32,435 bases of DNA from Shewanella waksmanii ATCC BAA-643 (GCF_000518805.1 NZ_JAEH01000055.1:1-32435); one strand, 5' to 3'; numbered from the stretch's first letter, positions 15,335 through 25,365 are shown. Notes: generated by a model from the letters alone, not told the origin. Made by a program: numbers and translations.

Positions 15335-16570
15335 CTAATTTGGCTGAGTAGAGGCGTTTTTAGCAGCTATCCACTGTGACATGTACTTGGTGCTCGCCAT
15401 AGAATGATGCTTTAACATGGCACCAGTAAAATTATTCTCCCTGTGCTCAGCTAGATTAGCTAACGTCTCATTGAGCTTTTTCATCCACTCAGCGGCTAAG
15501 ACTTTGCCATTATACCTAGCCGTTAACAATGTAGCGGCATTCTCCTGGGCTTTATTCCAAAGGGATTGTTGTTGATACAGTCTGATTGCAGCTTGTGCAA
15601 ACTCTTGATAATCATCGGTGATATCACCTGGCCACGGCTCATCACCGCACATACCTTCACTGCCTACAGAGGTCGTTACACTAGGGGTCTGCATTATCAT
15701 GGCGTCAAGCAATTTACCCTTAATGCCAGCACCAAATCGAATAGGCGCCAAACAGACTCGCGATTGCTCCATCACTTGATAGGCATCTTCTGCCCAGCCC
15801 TTAACTAAAAAACCGGTTTTGGGATTATTAAGGGCTGTGGCTTTCGGCGGCGGATAAGAGCCGTAAATATGCAGCTCAGCCTGAGGTAGCTGTTGGCGAA
15901 TAATGGGCCATATCTTTTGCAGATGTAAGACCACATCCCAGTTTGGCGCGTGGCGGAAATTACCTATGGTCATAAAGTGCTGACGTTCGGCAAAGCTCTT
16001 TGTTTTAGTCGGGCAGTTATCTAGATCCACCATAAATGGCAAATGATGCAAAATGCTTGGGTCAATTTTAAACTGTTTTTGCAATAGCTCCATTTCGAAA
16101 CTGGAGATGATAAGTGAAATATCACAACGAAGAATAGCCGCAATCTCACGTTTAGCGATATCACTAAACAGATCCGCTTTTGTGAGCTCTCGTTCAGCCT
16201 TAACAGCTTGGTGACGCGCATTACGCAAACATTGTAGATCTTCAGTATCCAGTATTTTTAAAGCATTGGGGCAGCTTTTTTCAACTCGCCAGCCAAACTG
16301 CTCCTCCATCATAAAGCGATCAAACATCACGATGTCGGGCTGATAATCTGAGATATAAGCATCAAAGCTGTCGCAGTTTAAATTGATATTCTGACTAGTT
16401 ATGCCGGCTAAACTTAGATCGACCATATGATCGGAAGGTTGAGCAGGAGTGGCAAATTCAACCTGCCAGCCTTGCTGTCTATAAAGTCTTAATAGCGACA
16501 TCATATGGCTACCTGCCGCCGATGAGTTTGGCTCGGGCCAGACATAACCAATCACTAATACTTTTATCAT
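15335..16570 (-). CDS. GT-B fold glycosyltransferase (GT4-like)
   Basis: 411 residues. The N-terminal Rossmann half begins MIKVLVIGYVWPEPNSSAAG with the glycine-rich acceptor loop. The C-terminal half has FMTIGNFRHAPNWDVVLHL, LHIYGSYPP, a KGWAEDAYQVM segment and the nucleotide-sugar site PIRFGAGIKGKLLDAM, where glycosyltransferase group 1 proteins usually keep a Glu. The ILDTEDLQCLRNARHQ segment is common in members from marine bacteria. No membrane segment, so a cytoplasmic enzyme acting on a cell-surface or protein-linked acceptor is inferred. GAGCGGTA precedes the ATG. No other polysaccharide genes are adjacent, so the target is unknown. Confidence 0.85.
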   Translation of the reverse strand: MIKVLVIGYVWPEPNSSAAGSHMMSLLRLYRQQGWQVEFATPAQPSDHMVDLSLAGITSQNINLNCDSFDAYISDYQPDIVMFDRFMMEEQFGWRVEKSCPNALKILDTEDLQCLRNARHQAVKAERELTKADLFSDIAKREIAAILRCDISLIISSFEMELLQKQFKIDPSILHHLPFMVDLDNCPTKTKSFAERQHFMTIGNFRHAPNWDVVLHLQKIWPIIRQQLPQAELHIYGSYPPPKATALNNPKTGFLVKGWAEDAYQVMEQSRVCLAPIRFGAGIKGKLLDAMIMQTPSVTTSVGSEGMCGDEPWPGDITDDYQEFAQAAIRLYQQQSLWNKAQENAATLLTARYNGKVLAAEWMKKLNETLANLAEHRENNFTGAMLKHHSMASTKYMSQWIAAKNASTQPN

Positions 16571-16701
16571 TACCGCTCACTTTATTGTTTTTTGGGGAGG
16601 TTAGGGTTTAGCCGATGAACATTCAAGCTTGTCGTTTAACACAACACAGCCATGTATAACTCTGGATGTACGACTTTAATTGATATTGGCAATGTTATTC
16701 A

Positions 16702-17100
16702 TCACCTGCGTTGCAGTAAGTCCCATTTGTTACCGTATAGGTCTTCAAACACCACAACCGTGCCATACTCTTCCTCACGAGGCTGTTCGTTAAAGTGCAC
16801 GCCATTGGCTTTCATCTGCTCATAATCACACCAAAAGTCATCAGTTTGCAAAAACAAAAATACCCTTCCGCCAGTTTGATTCCCGACTGCATGCCGCTGC
16901 TGGTCGTCGCTTGCCTGAGCTAATAGCAGGTTGGTGCCATTGCCATTGGACGGTGCCACTTGCACCCAACGCTTACCCTGCCCTAAATCTGTATCTTCAA
17001 TCAAAGTGAACTGCAATCGCTGAGTGTAAAACTCAATTGCGTCATCATAGTTATCGACAACCAGCGCGATATTACTGATTTGCTGAACTCGCTCAGGCAT
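16702..17100 (-). CDS. VOC-family (glyoxalase/bleomycin-resistance fold) protein
   Basis: 132 residues, the standard single-module length. Two beta-alpha-beta-beta-beta units are visible: SNIALVVDNYDDAIEFYTQ with LQFTLIEDTDLGQGKRWV, then GGRVFLFLQTDDFWCDYEQM with EYGTVVVFEDLYGNKWDLL. The closing E-D-YGN-WDL is the usual metal-side end of the fold. Substrate unknown; many homologues are unassigned dioxygenase-like or lyase-like proteins. AAGGATACC precedes the ATG. It lies 88 bp downstream of the cupin gene on the same strand, so co-transcription is possible. Confidence 0.88.
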   Translation of the reverse strand: MPERVQQISNIALVVDNYDDAIEFYTQRLQFTLIEDTDLGQGKRWVQVAPSNGNGTNLLLAQASDDQQRHAVGNQTGGRVFLFLQTDDFWCDYEQMKANGVHFNEQPREEEYGTVVVFEDLYGNKWDLLQRR

Positions 17101-17188
17101 AACGGTATCCTTAATTTCAAACCACCAATTCTATATCAATAGCCGCGTTAGCCACAAAGTCACAATGCCACCAAAGGGAAAACCTTTA

Positions 17189-17533
17189 TCAAGTTTCAAA
17201 CCTGTCTCCATGGCTTGGTGGTGTTGAAGTCACGATGAAAACCAAATCGCCTTGGTGTTGATTGCTTACCTGATGCTTTGCACCTGCCGGAATATGCAGC
17301 CCTTGATTTGGCGTGAGAGTGAAGACCTGTTCTTCAAGTTCGATGGTGGCAATACCGGATAATATGAAGAAAAACTGCTCCGCTTGTTGATGAAAATGAC
17401 GACTCTCATAACACCCCGCAGGCACCCTTTCTTGAATAACACTTAAATTTTTAGACTTAACCAAATGCCAGCCATCACATTTCTCACCCCAAATATAATG
17501 TTCTGCAGATTGTTGACTCACCACAGTAGCCAA
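17189..17533 (-). CDS. Cupin-domain protein, TTG start
   Basis: 114 residues forming one conserved cupin barrel. Motif 1 is CYESRHFHQQAEQFFFILSG, with H and E ligands. Motif 2 is LTPNQGLHIPAGAKHQVSN, with the last His. The start is TTG at 17533 because AAAAGGAG stands five bases before it and no in-frame ATG lies near. This is a small soluble metal-binding protein of unknown role, of the kind annotated as mannose-6-phosphate isomerase-like. It precedes the VOC gene on the same strand. Confidence 0.85.
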   Translation of the reverse strand: MATVVSQQSAEHYIWGEKCDGWHLVKSKNLSVIQERVPAGCYESRHFHQQAEQFFFILSGIATIELEEQVFTLTPNQGLHIPAGAKHQVSNQHQGDLVFIVTSTPPSHGDRFET

Positions 17534-17660
17534 GTGCGCTCCTTTTCAAATATGAATGCCGACTTTACGATAATAGACGAGCATAAAAGCAATGAGAACA
17601 GCTAAAACCCACTGCAATATAGACATCAATATAAAAATGGCACGCATCACGCCAGGCCAC

Positions 17661-18585
17661 TTACCGTAACGAGTTTGGCCGCAGACTTTCAATCACTTCA
17701 GTACTCACCCAATATAAGTTGGATATGCCGTGTTGCTCATCGTAGCGACTGAAAAACATAAATTTTCCATCGGGCGTCACACTAGGCACAGTTTCACTAA
17801 AGGCTGAGTTAACATCAGTGCCAAGATTAATGGCCTTAGACCATGTCTGGTCTGGTTGCTTGAAGTACACATAAATATCGCTATCTGTACGACTGGCGTC
17901 TTCTCTGGAACGTGAATCCACCAACAAGTAATCTTGAGTTGGCGATATAAATCCATGCACACCAAAATCGATGGCCACTTTTTCGGGTTTGCCGTAATGA
18001 CCATTGATAAAAGCGGAATAGTAGGTTTGAGATTTAAAAATATCAGTAAAGAAAAGATCGCCGTTTTTCGCTAGCGTCGAGAAAAACACCTCTTCATCAT
18101 TAATCGGTGAGTCGAGCTTTTTAGCGCTCTGCCACTCTTTTCCTTTGCGGTTTGCTAGCCATATTTTGGTGTCGCTAAAATCAGCGTTATAAGCCGTAAA
18201 GTACATCTGTTTGCCATCAAGGCTTAGAAAAGGTTCCATTTCACCGGCTTTATCGCCTTGGGTAAAATTTGCCTTTTTGAACGGTTGCCATAGGTTATTT
18301 TCCACAGTTGAAAAATAGATATCAGCCGTTTTATCCGGCAGTTGTGCAGAAAAGTAAATCTCCTTTAAATCGGCCGAAAATGTCACACCGTACTCGTACC
18401 TGCCGTCGATTGACACTAGCCCCTTTGCAAATACTTTAGGGAGCACTCCTGGGGTTTGTTGCCCCAAATACGCTCCCTGTAATAACGGAAAACCATCTTG
18501 ACTGTAACCTTTGTTGGCTGTCGTTTGCGCCGCAAGCAAAGGCGACTAGCATCACTTTAATAAGTGTCACTCTATTAAGCATCAT
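17661..18585 (-). pseudogene. PD40/TolB-like beta-propeller protein with frameshift near the signal peptide
   Basis: The propeller frame (17661-18539, about 290 residues) has PD40-type blades: VTFSADLKEIYFSAQ, EPFLSLDGKQMYFTAYN, GFISPTQDYLLVDSR and SVTPDGKFMFFSRYDE. It has no good start: only a TTG at 18539, with a TAG just upstream. An ATG at 18585 with the ribosome site AAAAGGAAA opens a different frame encoding a signal-peptide-like start, MMLNRVTLIKVMLVAFA. A one-base indel around 18530-18545 would join them into one exported protein of about 305 residues. It is a recent pseudogene, a sequencing error, or translated from the weak TTG. A periplasmic binding or sensor role is only inferred from the fold. 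Confidence 0.75.
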
Positions 18586-19136
18586 ACATTTCCTTTTAAT
18601 AGCCATAACCTGCTTTAATTCGTTAATAAATTGAATGACTACAGTGTAGGTAGACAGGTACAAAAACACCTGACGTCTTTATGATTTTTGACTGATTTGC
18701 AACTGGCGATAGCTAACGACGATTAACTGTCGTTTTACGAATAGCGCTGCCTCTGACAACAAGCAGATCTTTTCCACTTATCCCTAAGCAGTTATTAGTA
18801 CCCAGAAATAGATTTATTTCGAGTGAGGGCACCAATGCACAATCAACCTATCCCTGAAAAGATACGCCAAAGCAGATAGCAACAACTTCCTATATGTCGC
18901 TTACTCAAAAATGACTCACAGATAGAACGTCTAATTACATTCTTAAACTCAGATTCAAGCACTGAACAAAAGGCCTTAAAAAACAGAACCACATTGAAAC
19001 CACGATACACACGATATTACTTACCCTTTAAAAAAATCGCGTAAGTACAAACACCTAGCTTAAAAACTCATAACTGTGCAGTATAGGTGAGCTGAGTAAC
19101 ATTTCTTTTACATATGACTAAAAGCAGGAATAATAA
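18586..19136. other. Divergent intergenic region, nothing recognised
   Basis: About 550 AT-rich bp between the leftward PD40 gene and the rightward lipoxygenase. No gene, no long inverted repeat and no strong promoter pair were seen. Both neighbours' promoters must lie here. Confidence 0.5.
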
Positions 19137-21311
19137 ATGCTAAATGAACCCAAAAGTGTCTCGTTACCCCAATTGTGCTCGTTGGAGGAACAAGGAAAGA
19201 GAAGTTTTGATTTATCTATTTCTAAAACTGACTATAACTATATGTTCAGTTATTTAGAGCCTATCCCCATTGCTGCAAGCGTACCTAAAAGTGAAGAATT
19301 TAGTCTTGCTTATGAAGCTAAGGTCTTACAGGTATTTCTTGCTATTGCTGAAAATTTCAAATCAGTGGTTATCAGCTTTATGGAAAAAGAGTTGGTGGAT
19401 GATATGCCCACTAATTTACGCTCATCAATTGATGCTGTTGAGGTCGCCCACGAGAAGTTAAAACAAGCGATGCAAGAAGGGATAATCGTAAAAAAGGTGC
19501 ACGAGGTCGAGTATTCCATCGAGTTGATTCAAGCGTTAGCTAAAGTCCCTAAAGAACTGGAAGAAGCGTTGGCTGGCGTCGCCAGGCTACCCAAAGATCT
19601 GCTAAAAATGGTCAAAGGTCTTGAGCAAGTATTTCATGATTTAGCCAAGGAAGGACCGACCGCTTTCTTAAAAAGTAGCTTGTATGACATGCTCGCGACA
19701 GACGGCAATCGAGACTATTTAGCCGCATCATCAGTAGAAGATTACCGCGACTTATTCAAAACACTGCCAACTCCAGACAATTTAAAGATAAAAAAGCAAA
19801 ACTGGATGCCAGACAACAATCAGGAAGTGTGGCAACAGGACTGGTATTTTGGCTATATGCAGACTGCGGGCTTTAACACCACCAATTTGAGAGGGGTGTT
19901 GTTGAGTGATAGCTACTCATCCGAAGCCGTTGTGTTACAACAGCTATTGAAAAAAATGCCTATTAGCGATGAGATCTTTCACAACGTTGTCGGCCACAAT
20001 GAGCTCTCGCTTAGCCAAGCTGCTGACCAAGGACTACTATACGTTTGCGATTACGCCATGATGCAAGGGCTTGAATCTAGCATGCTCCATGACAAAGAAC
20101 GTTACCCTTGTGCCCCCATCGCACTATTCTTTTGGAATCAAACCCCACCTGAAGGCTATCCGCCAACCGGTGCACTGCAACCTATCTGCATTCAACTGAC
20201 CCAGAACTTTGATGCAGAAACATCACCTCTCTATACCCCCAATGACTGCACCGCAAATAACGACAGTACCGGTGTAAAGTGGTCAGTTGCAAAAACAATG
20301 GTCCAAAATGCCTGTGCGGTTCAACATGAAACCGTTGCCCATTTAGGCGCCTGCCATTTAACCATTGAACCTATGGTGGTCGCAGCAAATCGACAACTTG
20401 CACAATCACACCCCTTGATGGTGCTGCTCAAGCCTCACTTCAGATTTACTTTGCCAATTAATGACGGCGCAATTCATAGTCTGATTGTCCCTGGTGGCGT
20501 TGTCGCTTCAGTGCTTTCCCCTAGCCATCAAAGTACCGCAAAACTCATCACAGATGCCCATGAAAAATGGCATTTTGACCAGCAGTTTCCTGATCAGTTA
20601 TTCCAGCAAAGGGGCGTTTGTGACAAAACCTTGGCTAAATTTCCATTTAGGGAAGACACATTAGAACTTTGGGACTCGATTACAAAATTTGTTAGCCAAT
20701 ACCTCTCCCTTTATTACGCAGGAGATTCAAAGCTAGACCAAGATAAGTTGGTCACTGAGGACTATGAGCTGCAAAACTGGGTAAATGAGATGGTAAACAG
20801 TCGCTGTGCTGCAATTAAAGGCATGGATGGCTTGGTTGAAACCGGCGATAGTCAGTCTCCTTACCAGATAAGAGACTTTAATTACCTAGTAAAAATAGTC
20901 TCTTTGATTATCTATACCGCCAGTGCCCAGCATGCGTCAGTCAATTACGCTCAATGGCCACTAATGAGTTACTTGCCTAGCGTATCGGGCACCCTTTACG
21001 CACAAGCACCGACGCGCTCAGATAAGCTGTCCGAAAGCAGCTTTTTGCAGTACTTGCCTCCTCTAGATGTCGCACTTTATCAAGCAACCTTTGGATACCT
21101 GCTCAGTAATGTTCAGTTCGACAGTTTAGGCCACTATACTGAGGACCCAAGAAAGCCCTATTTTCAAGATGAACAAGTCCAGCCGCTAGTGACCGACTTC
21201 CAATTGGCCTTAAATCAGGTAGAGATGAATATACACCAACGAAACAAGCAACGGCCTTTTCCCTATCTGTTTCAATTACCGTCAATGGTACCCAACAGCA
21301 TAAGCATCTAA
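19137..21311 (+). CDS. Bacterial lipoxygenase
   Basis: 724 residues. All five iron ligands expected from plant and animal lipoxygenases are present. H397 and H402 are in QHETVAHLGACHLTIEPM. H599 and N603 are in TASAQHASVNYAQWPLM, with the same three-residue gap as in soybean LOX-1. The C-terminal residue is isoleucine (I724, ending NSISI). Other family marks are AKTMVQNA and SHPLMVLLKPHFRFTLPIN. The enzyme should add O2 to a polyunsaturated fatty acid. There is no signal peptide, unlike secreted Pseudomonas aeruginosa LoxA, so a cytoplasmic place is inferred. Residues 55-185 are helical and charged, where a lid or membrane-contact region may lie; no PLAT domain is evident. AGGAATAATAA precedes the ATG. 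Positional specificity cannot be read here. Confidence 0.95.
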   Translation: MLNEPKSVSLPQLCSLEEQGKRSFDLSISKTDYNYMFSYLEPIPIAASVPKSEEFSLAYEAKVLQVFLAIAENFKSVVISFMEKELVDDMPTNLRSSIDAVEVAHEKLKQAMQEGIIVKKVHEVEYSIELIQALAKVPKELEEALAGVARLPKDLLKMVKGLEQVFHDLAKEGPTAFLKSSLYDMLATDGNRDYLAASSVEDYRDLFKTLPTPDNLKIKKQNWMPDNNQEVWQQDWYFGYMQTAGFNTTNLRGVLLSDSYSSEAVVLQQLLKKMPISDEIFHNVVGHNELSLSQAADQGLLYVCDYAMMQGLESSMLHDKERYPCAPIALFFWNQTPPEGYPPTGALQPICIQLTQNFDAETSPLYTPNDCTANNDSTGVKWSVAKTMVQNACAVQHETVAHLGACHLTIEPMVVAANRQLAQSHPLMVLLKPHFRFTLPINDGAIHSLIVPGGVVASVLSPSHQSTAKLITDAHEKWHFDQQFPDQLFQQRGVCDKTLAKFPFREDTLELWDSITKFVSQYLSLYYAGDSKLDQDKLVTEDYELQNWVNEMVNSRCAAIKGMDGLVETGDSQSPYQIRDFNYLVKIVSLIIYTASAQHASVNYAQWPLMSYLPSVSGTLYAQAPTRSDKLSESSFLQYLPPLDVALYQATFGYLLSNVQFDSLGHYTEDPRKPYFQDEQVQPLVTDFQLALNQVEMNIHQRNKQRPFPYLFQLPSMVPNSISI

Positions 21312-21406
21312 ATCTTGCTGAAATGCCAACTGACAACCCTAAAAGTACGGGATAGGCCAAACGTTTTCTGTCTCGTACTTTTGCCTGAGCAAGATAAATC
21401 TAAACT

Positions 21407-21426
21407 AATCTGTTTTATAACAGATT
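21407..21426. repeat. 8-bp perfect inverted repeat between lipoxygenase and GGDEF genes
   Basis: AATCTGTT (21407-21414), TTAT, AACAGATT (21419-21426). It has no T tract, so it is more like an operator than a terminator. It lies 150 bp before the diguanylate cyclase start. Confidence 0.5.
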
Positions 21427-21578
21427 GATACATACTAAATCGGCCAAAGCTGTTACCATTGCAACACAGCAATAAAATAATAATAACATTGTCGTAACCA
21501 TCGGGTTAACCGAGCAACTGTAACTAAGCAAGTTCAGTTGCTGGTTCAATGGTTAGGTTCAGCATCAAGGAGATAACA

Positions 21579-23471
21579 GTGAGTACCCTTCTCTTTATCC
21601 TAGGTTTCTCTTCGATCTTTTCTCTAGGTACTCAATCAAAGAATGCAATGGTTTTAAATACCTTGCTTGCGCTGTCTTTTATACTCATTACACCGTTATC
21701 TTTTGCTTTCGAACCCAACACCATTGAGATCAACGCTAGCCAAAAAGTGCAAAGTACTGGTGATAACTATCTTTACTTAACGGATGCAAGCAACTCACTT
21801 TCTCTAGAGCAGGTCATCACGAGTTCACAATGGCGTATTCCAGAACCCAATATCACCAACCGCGGCTTTACATCCGCGAGTTCTTGGATGAAGTTTGCCA
21901 TACAAAACAGCGGCGACACTGATCTCAATCTCATTTTAGAATATGTTGAAGCCTCTGTTGATCGAATCGACCTATACCATAGAGTCAAGGGCTCCGCGGC
22001 AGATTTTGAACACTCAAGCTTTTCATTTACCGATGCTGTCGCCATGCGTGAAATCAGCTTCTTTAGGCCCGCATTTCAGCTCCCTTTACCAAAAAATGAC
22101 ACAAAAGAAGTATACGTAAAAATATTTCCCGGCAATCAGATCCCCATGCACAGCTTTACAGCAATGAAGATATGGGACGAGTCGAGCTTTTACTATTCAA
22201 CTCACATCGAACTCAGTTTCATGGTGATTTTGTTGTGTACAGAGTTATTGATGGGCATTGCAACATTACTCGTGTTCTTTGTCTCAAAAGATAGGATGTT
22301 TCTGTATTACTCTATTTTTGCTTTTTCAATCGCTTCACTGTTCGCCTCGTTGAGTGGTATTTGGGGATACTTTTTCTACAAAGAAGGCTACCAACTTTGG
22401 ATGATTGTCCTGCAAATAAGTATTTGCCAGGTCGCGGCCATATGGTTTGTCAGATCATTTCTCAATATTCGACGCTTATCAGTTACTATCGACAACCTTT
22501 TGCTCATGGCTTTGGCCATCTCAATCGCGGGCGTGCTAACCAACCTCGCGGGATACCATTACTACCCTAGATTAATCATCGACAACATAGCGTTCCTATA
22601 TATTCTACTGCTGCCAATTGGGCTATACGCATGGAAAAAGAAGGTTCCCCATGCAGGGCTATTTACCTTTAGCTGGGCAGTATTTATTTTTGGGATGCTC
22701 ACTGCTTCGCTTAGGCTGCGTGGCTATTTAAATGATTCATACGGCGTACAGTGGCTGATCTACATTGGTGGCTTCATCGAGGCCTTTTTGTTAACAACGG
22801 TCATGTTGCTTCGATTAAAAGACATACAACATACTAAACAACAGATAGAACAGAAACATCGCCAACACCTACAAAATTATGCAGATGAACTGGCCTTGCA
22901 AGTCCAACTGCAAACCAAACAACTTTCAGAGGCAAAAGATGAAGCTGAATCAGAAGCCCGCGTAGACTTTTTAACGGGTATCTATAATCGCCGCGCATTC
23001 ATCGAGTCTGCCAATCGGTTCCTCGCAAGAGTTAATCGTAATCAAGACGCGGGCCTGCACTTTCTAATGATAGATATCGACTATTTTAAGTACGTAAATG
23101 ACACATACGGTCATGCTGCGGGGGATGCGGTACTCATCGCGGTAGCCGATGCGATTTCTGCAACGGTGCGCACAGTAGACGTTGTCTCGAGACTTGGCGG
23201 TGAAGAGTTTGGCATTCTTATGGAAAATAATGAGCCACAAGATACGATTACCCTAGCAGAGCGAATTCGCAGTACAATTGAATCACTCAATATTGAATTT
23301 CAAGACCACAGAATCACCATAACCGCTTCAATCGGCGTCGCAAAATGGCAATCTGGGATGGACTTAGATTCGCTAATGAATCAATCGGACCGATTACTTT
23401 ATCAAGCTAAAGAATCCGGCAGAAATAATGTAGTGAACAACTTTTATGAGAACCACCGGCTAACCTTATAA
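21579..23471 (+). CDS. 7TM-DISM diguanylate cyclase (GGDEF)
   Basis: The frame is open from an ATG at 21549, but the GTG at 21579 has AAGGAGAT five bases before it and is taken as start, giving 630 residues. A further ATG at 21648 starts a cleaner signal peptide (MVLNTLLALSFILITPLSFA), so the true N-terminus deserves care. Then come a periplasmic DISMED2-like beta domain (about 45-205), seven membrane segments (about 212-415), a short coiled coil (about 420-460) and a GGDEF domain (from DFLTGIYNRR at 463). The active site SRLGGEEF (G540-F544) is intact, and RTVD (531-534), five residues before it, is a c-di-GMP inhibition site. It makes c-di-GMP in response to an unknown periplasmic ligand. 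Confidence 0.93.
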   Translation: MSTLLFILGFSSIFSLGTQSKNAMVLNTLLALSFILITPLSFAFEPNTIEINASQKVQSTGDNYLYLTDASNSLSLEQVITSSQWRIPEPNITNRGFTSASSWMKFAIQNSGDTDLNLILEYVEASVDRIDLYHRVKGSAADFEHSSFSFTDAVAMREISFFRPAFQLPLPKNDTKEVYVKIFPGNQIPMHSFTAMKIWDESSFYYSTHIELSFMVILLCTELLMGIATLLVFFVSKDRMFLYYSIFAFSIASLFASLSGIWGYFFYKEGYQLWMIVLQISICQVAAIWFVRSFLNIRRLSVTIDNLLLMALAISIAGVLTNLAGYHYYPRLIIDNIAFLYILLLPIGLYAWKKKVPHAGLFTFSWAVFIFGMLTASLRLRGYLNDSYGVQWLIYIGGFIEAFLLTTVMLLRLKDIQHTKQQIEQKHRQHLQNYADELALQVQLQTKQLSEAKDEAESEARVDFLTGIYNRRAFIESANRFLARVNRNQDAGLHFLMIDIDYFKYVNDTYGHAAGDAVLIAVADAISATVRTVDVVSRLGGEEFGILMENNEPQDTITLAERIRSTIESLNIEFQDHRITITASIGVAKWQSGMDLDSLMNQSDRLLYQAKESGRNNVVNNFYENHRLTL

Positions 23472-23753
23472 TACTCACTAGGCTCAATATCAGCGATGTT
23501 ACTTAAGCTTTTTATTAACTACTTAAAATCTATCGTTAAGCCCTTATCAGCGAGAATTACTCAAACCATTTCATCTGCTACTTGTGAAATGCTCGAAGCA
23601 ATCATTAAAGTAAACTGATATAGGGCCTATAAACTATCGCTACTAGAGGCTTGCAATTTTCAACATCAACGAGCGTATAGGGGTTATACCACTTTCCTTA
23701 TCTAATCCTATTAACCAGCGATAGTTATTATATTTGCAATTAAGTAATACCTA

Positions 23754-25205
23754 CTAGGTAGTTACACTGTGTCTATCGACAATATCTTGAGTTGCTCGAT
23801 TCATGCCTATTAGAGATACACGTACGCCTTGTCTTTTATACTTAGCCAAAACTGTATCCAAGGCCTTCACCGCAGTGAAATCCCAGAAATGTGCGGTAGA
23901 TATATCGATAGTCACGGTCTCGATGTCATCCATAAAGTGGAAAGAATTGATAAACTTGTTCGACGAGGCAAACAGCACCTGCCCTGTCACCTTATATTCA
24001 CGGTGCGCTTTATCTTTCAGTAAACTGTTAACGACCATCATGTGGCTAACTTTATTAGTAAAAAATACCGAAGCCAACAACACCCCGACTAATACACCTA
24101 GAGCAAGATTGTGCGTCATAACCACGACTATTACCGTAGATAACATAACCACATTAGTCGACAACGGGTGCGTTTTCATATCAATAATCGATCGCCAAGA
24201 AAAAGTCCCAATTGCCACCATAATCATAACCGCGACCAATGCTGGTATAGGTATCTGCTTTAGCCAGTCACCAAGAAACACCACCATAAACAATAAAAAT
24301 ACACCTGCTGCTAAGCTTGATAAACGGCCTATGCCGCCGGATTTAATGTTAATCATAGACTGACCAATCATGGCACACCCAGCCATTCCGCCAAGAAACC
24401 CTGCTGACATGTTTGCTAACCCTTGCCCTCTGCACTCTCGGTTTTTATCACTATTGGTTTCAGTAAGTTCATCAACAATAGTGGCTGTCATCATCGACTC
24501 CAACAATCCAACCGTCGCTAGGGAAAGCGAATAAGGCAACACAATTAATAGCGTATCCAAATTGAAAGGTACGTCTGGCCAGAGAAATATCGGTAAGGTA
24601 TCAGGCAGTTCTCCCATATCTCCAACACTACGGACCTCGACGTTAAAATTCATAGCCAATAGCGTTAGGGCCACAATACAAATGAGTGGGGAAGGAATCA
24701 GTTTGCCGACAATAGGCAAATACGGGAACAAGTATATGATGCCTAACCCCGCCAGTGTCATAGCGTATACATGCCAACTAACATGGGTAAGCTCTGGCAA
24801 TTGCGCTAGCAAAATTAAAATTGCGAGTGCATTTACAAATCCAGTTATTACAGACTGAGAAACAAATCGCATAAAATTACCGAAATTTAGGTAACCGGCA
24901 ACAATTTGTAGTGCACCAGTCAATACGGTTGCTGCTAACAGATACTGCAAACCATGTTCTTTTACTAGCGTGATCATAAGTAGCGCCATCGCGCCGGTAG
25001 AGGCAGAAATCATCCCTGGACGAGCGCCACTAAAAGCGATTACAACCGAGATACTAAATGACGCGTATAAGCCCACTTTAGGATCGACACCTGCGATAAT
25101 AGAAAAAGCGATAGCCTCTGGAATGAGCGCTAAGGCGACAACAAGTCCAGCAAGAAGATCACCTCGAATATTGGAAATCCAATCAGTTTTATAATTTTTA
25201 GACAT
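23754..25205 (-). CDS. SulP-family anion permease with STAS domain
   Basis: 483 residues, on the short side for SulP. The membrane domain (about 8-375) has the SulP opening GDLLAGLVVALALIPEAIAF and the family segments GARPGMISASTGAMALLM, PYSLSLATVGLLESMMTA and GFLGGMAGCAMIGQSMINI. A compact STAS domain follows (about 395-480, with VTIDISTAHFWDFTAVKALD). The family moves sulfate, bicarbonate or dicarboxylates, usually with sodium or protons. The substrate cannot be fixed from sequence; a bicarbonate or sulfate role is plausible. GAGAG lies upstream of the ATG. The gene is convergent with the GGDEF gene. Confidence 0.93.
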   Translation of the reverse strand: MSKNYKTDWISNIRGDLLAGLVVALALIPEAIAFSIIAGVDPKVGLYASFSISVVIAFSGARPGMISASTGAMALLMITLVKEHGLQYLLAATVLTGALQIVAGYLNFGNFMRFVSQSVITGFVNALAILILLAQLPELTHVSWHVYAMTLAGLGIIYLFPYLPIVGKLIPSPLICIVALTLLAMNFNVEVRSVGDMGELPDTLPIFLWPDVPFNLDTLLIVLPYSLSLATVGLLESMMTATIVDELTETNSDKNRECRGQGLANMSAGFLGGMAGCAMIGQSMINIKSGGIGRLSSLAAGVFLLFMVVFLGDWLKQIPIPALVAVMIMVAIGTFSWRSIIDMKTHPLSTNVVMLSTVIVVVMTHNLALGVLVGVLLASVFFTNKVSHMMVVNSLLKDKAHREYKVTGQVLFASSNKFINSFHFMDDIETVTIDISTAHFWDFTAVKALDTVLAKYKRQGVRVSLIGMNRATQDIVDRHSVTT

Positions 25206-25365
25206 TAAACTCTCAAATTTGACACAGCCGAACGCACCAGAGATAAAACTGGAGTGTTATGTGTGCTTTTGACAAAATATGGCGCTAGAGCACTGCCGTT
25301 GACACTCGACAATGAATTTAAATGCGCAAGAAATTAAGCGTTGTACTTAAACTAGTAAGATAGCT

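Noticed and set aside
23803..24363. 186-codon plus-strand ORF
   Set aside because: It is fully antisense to the SulP gene, and its composition is the complement of membrane-segment codons.
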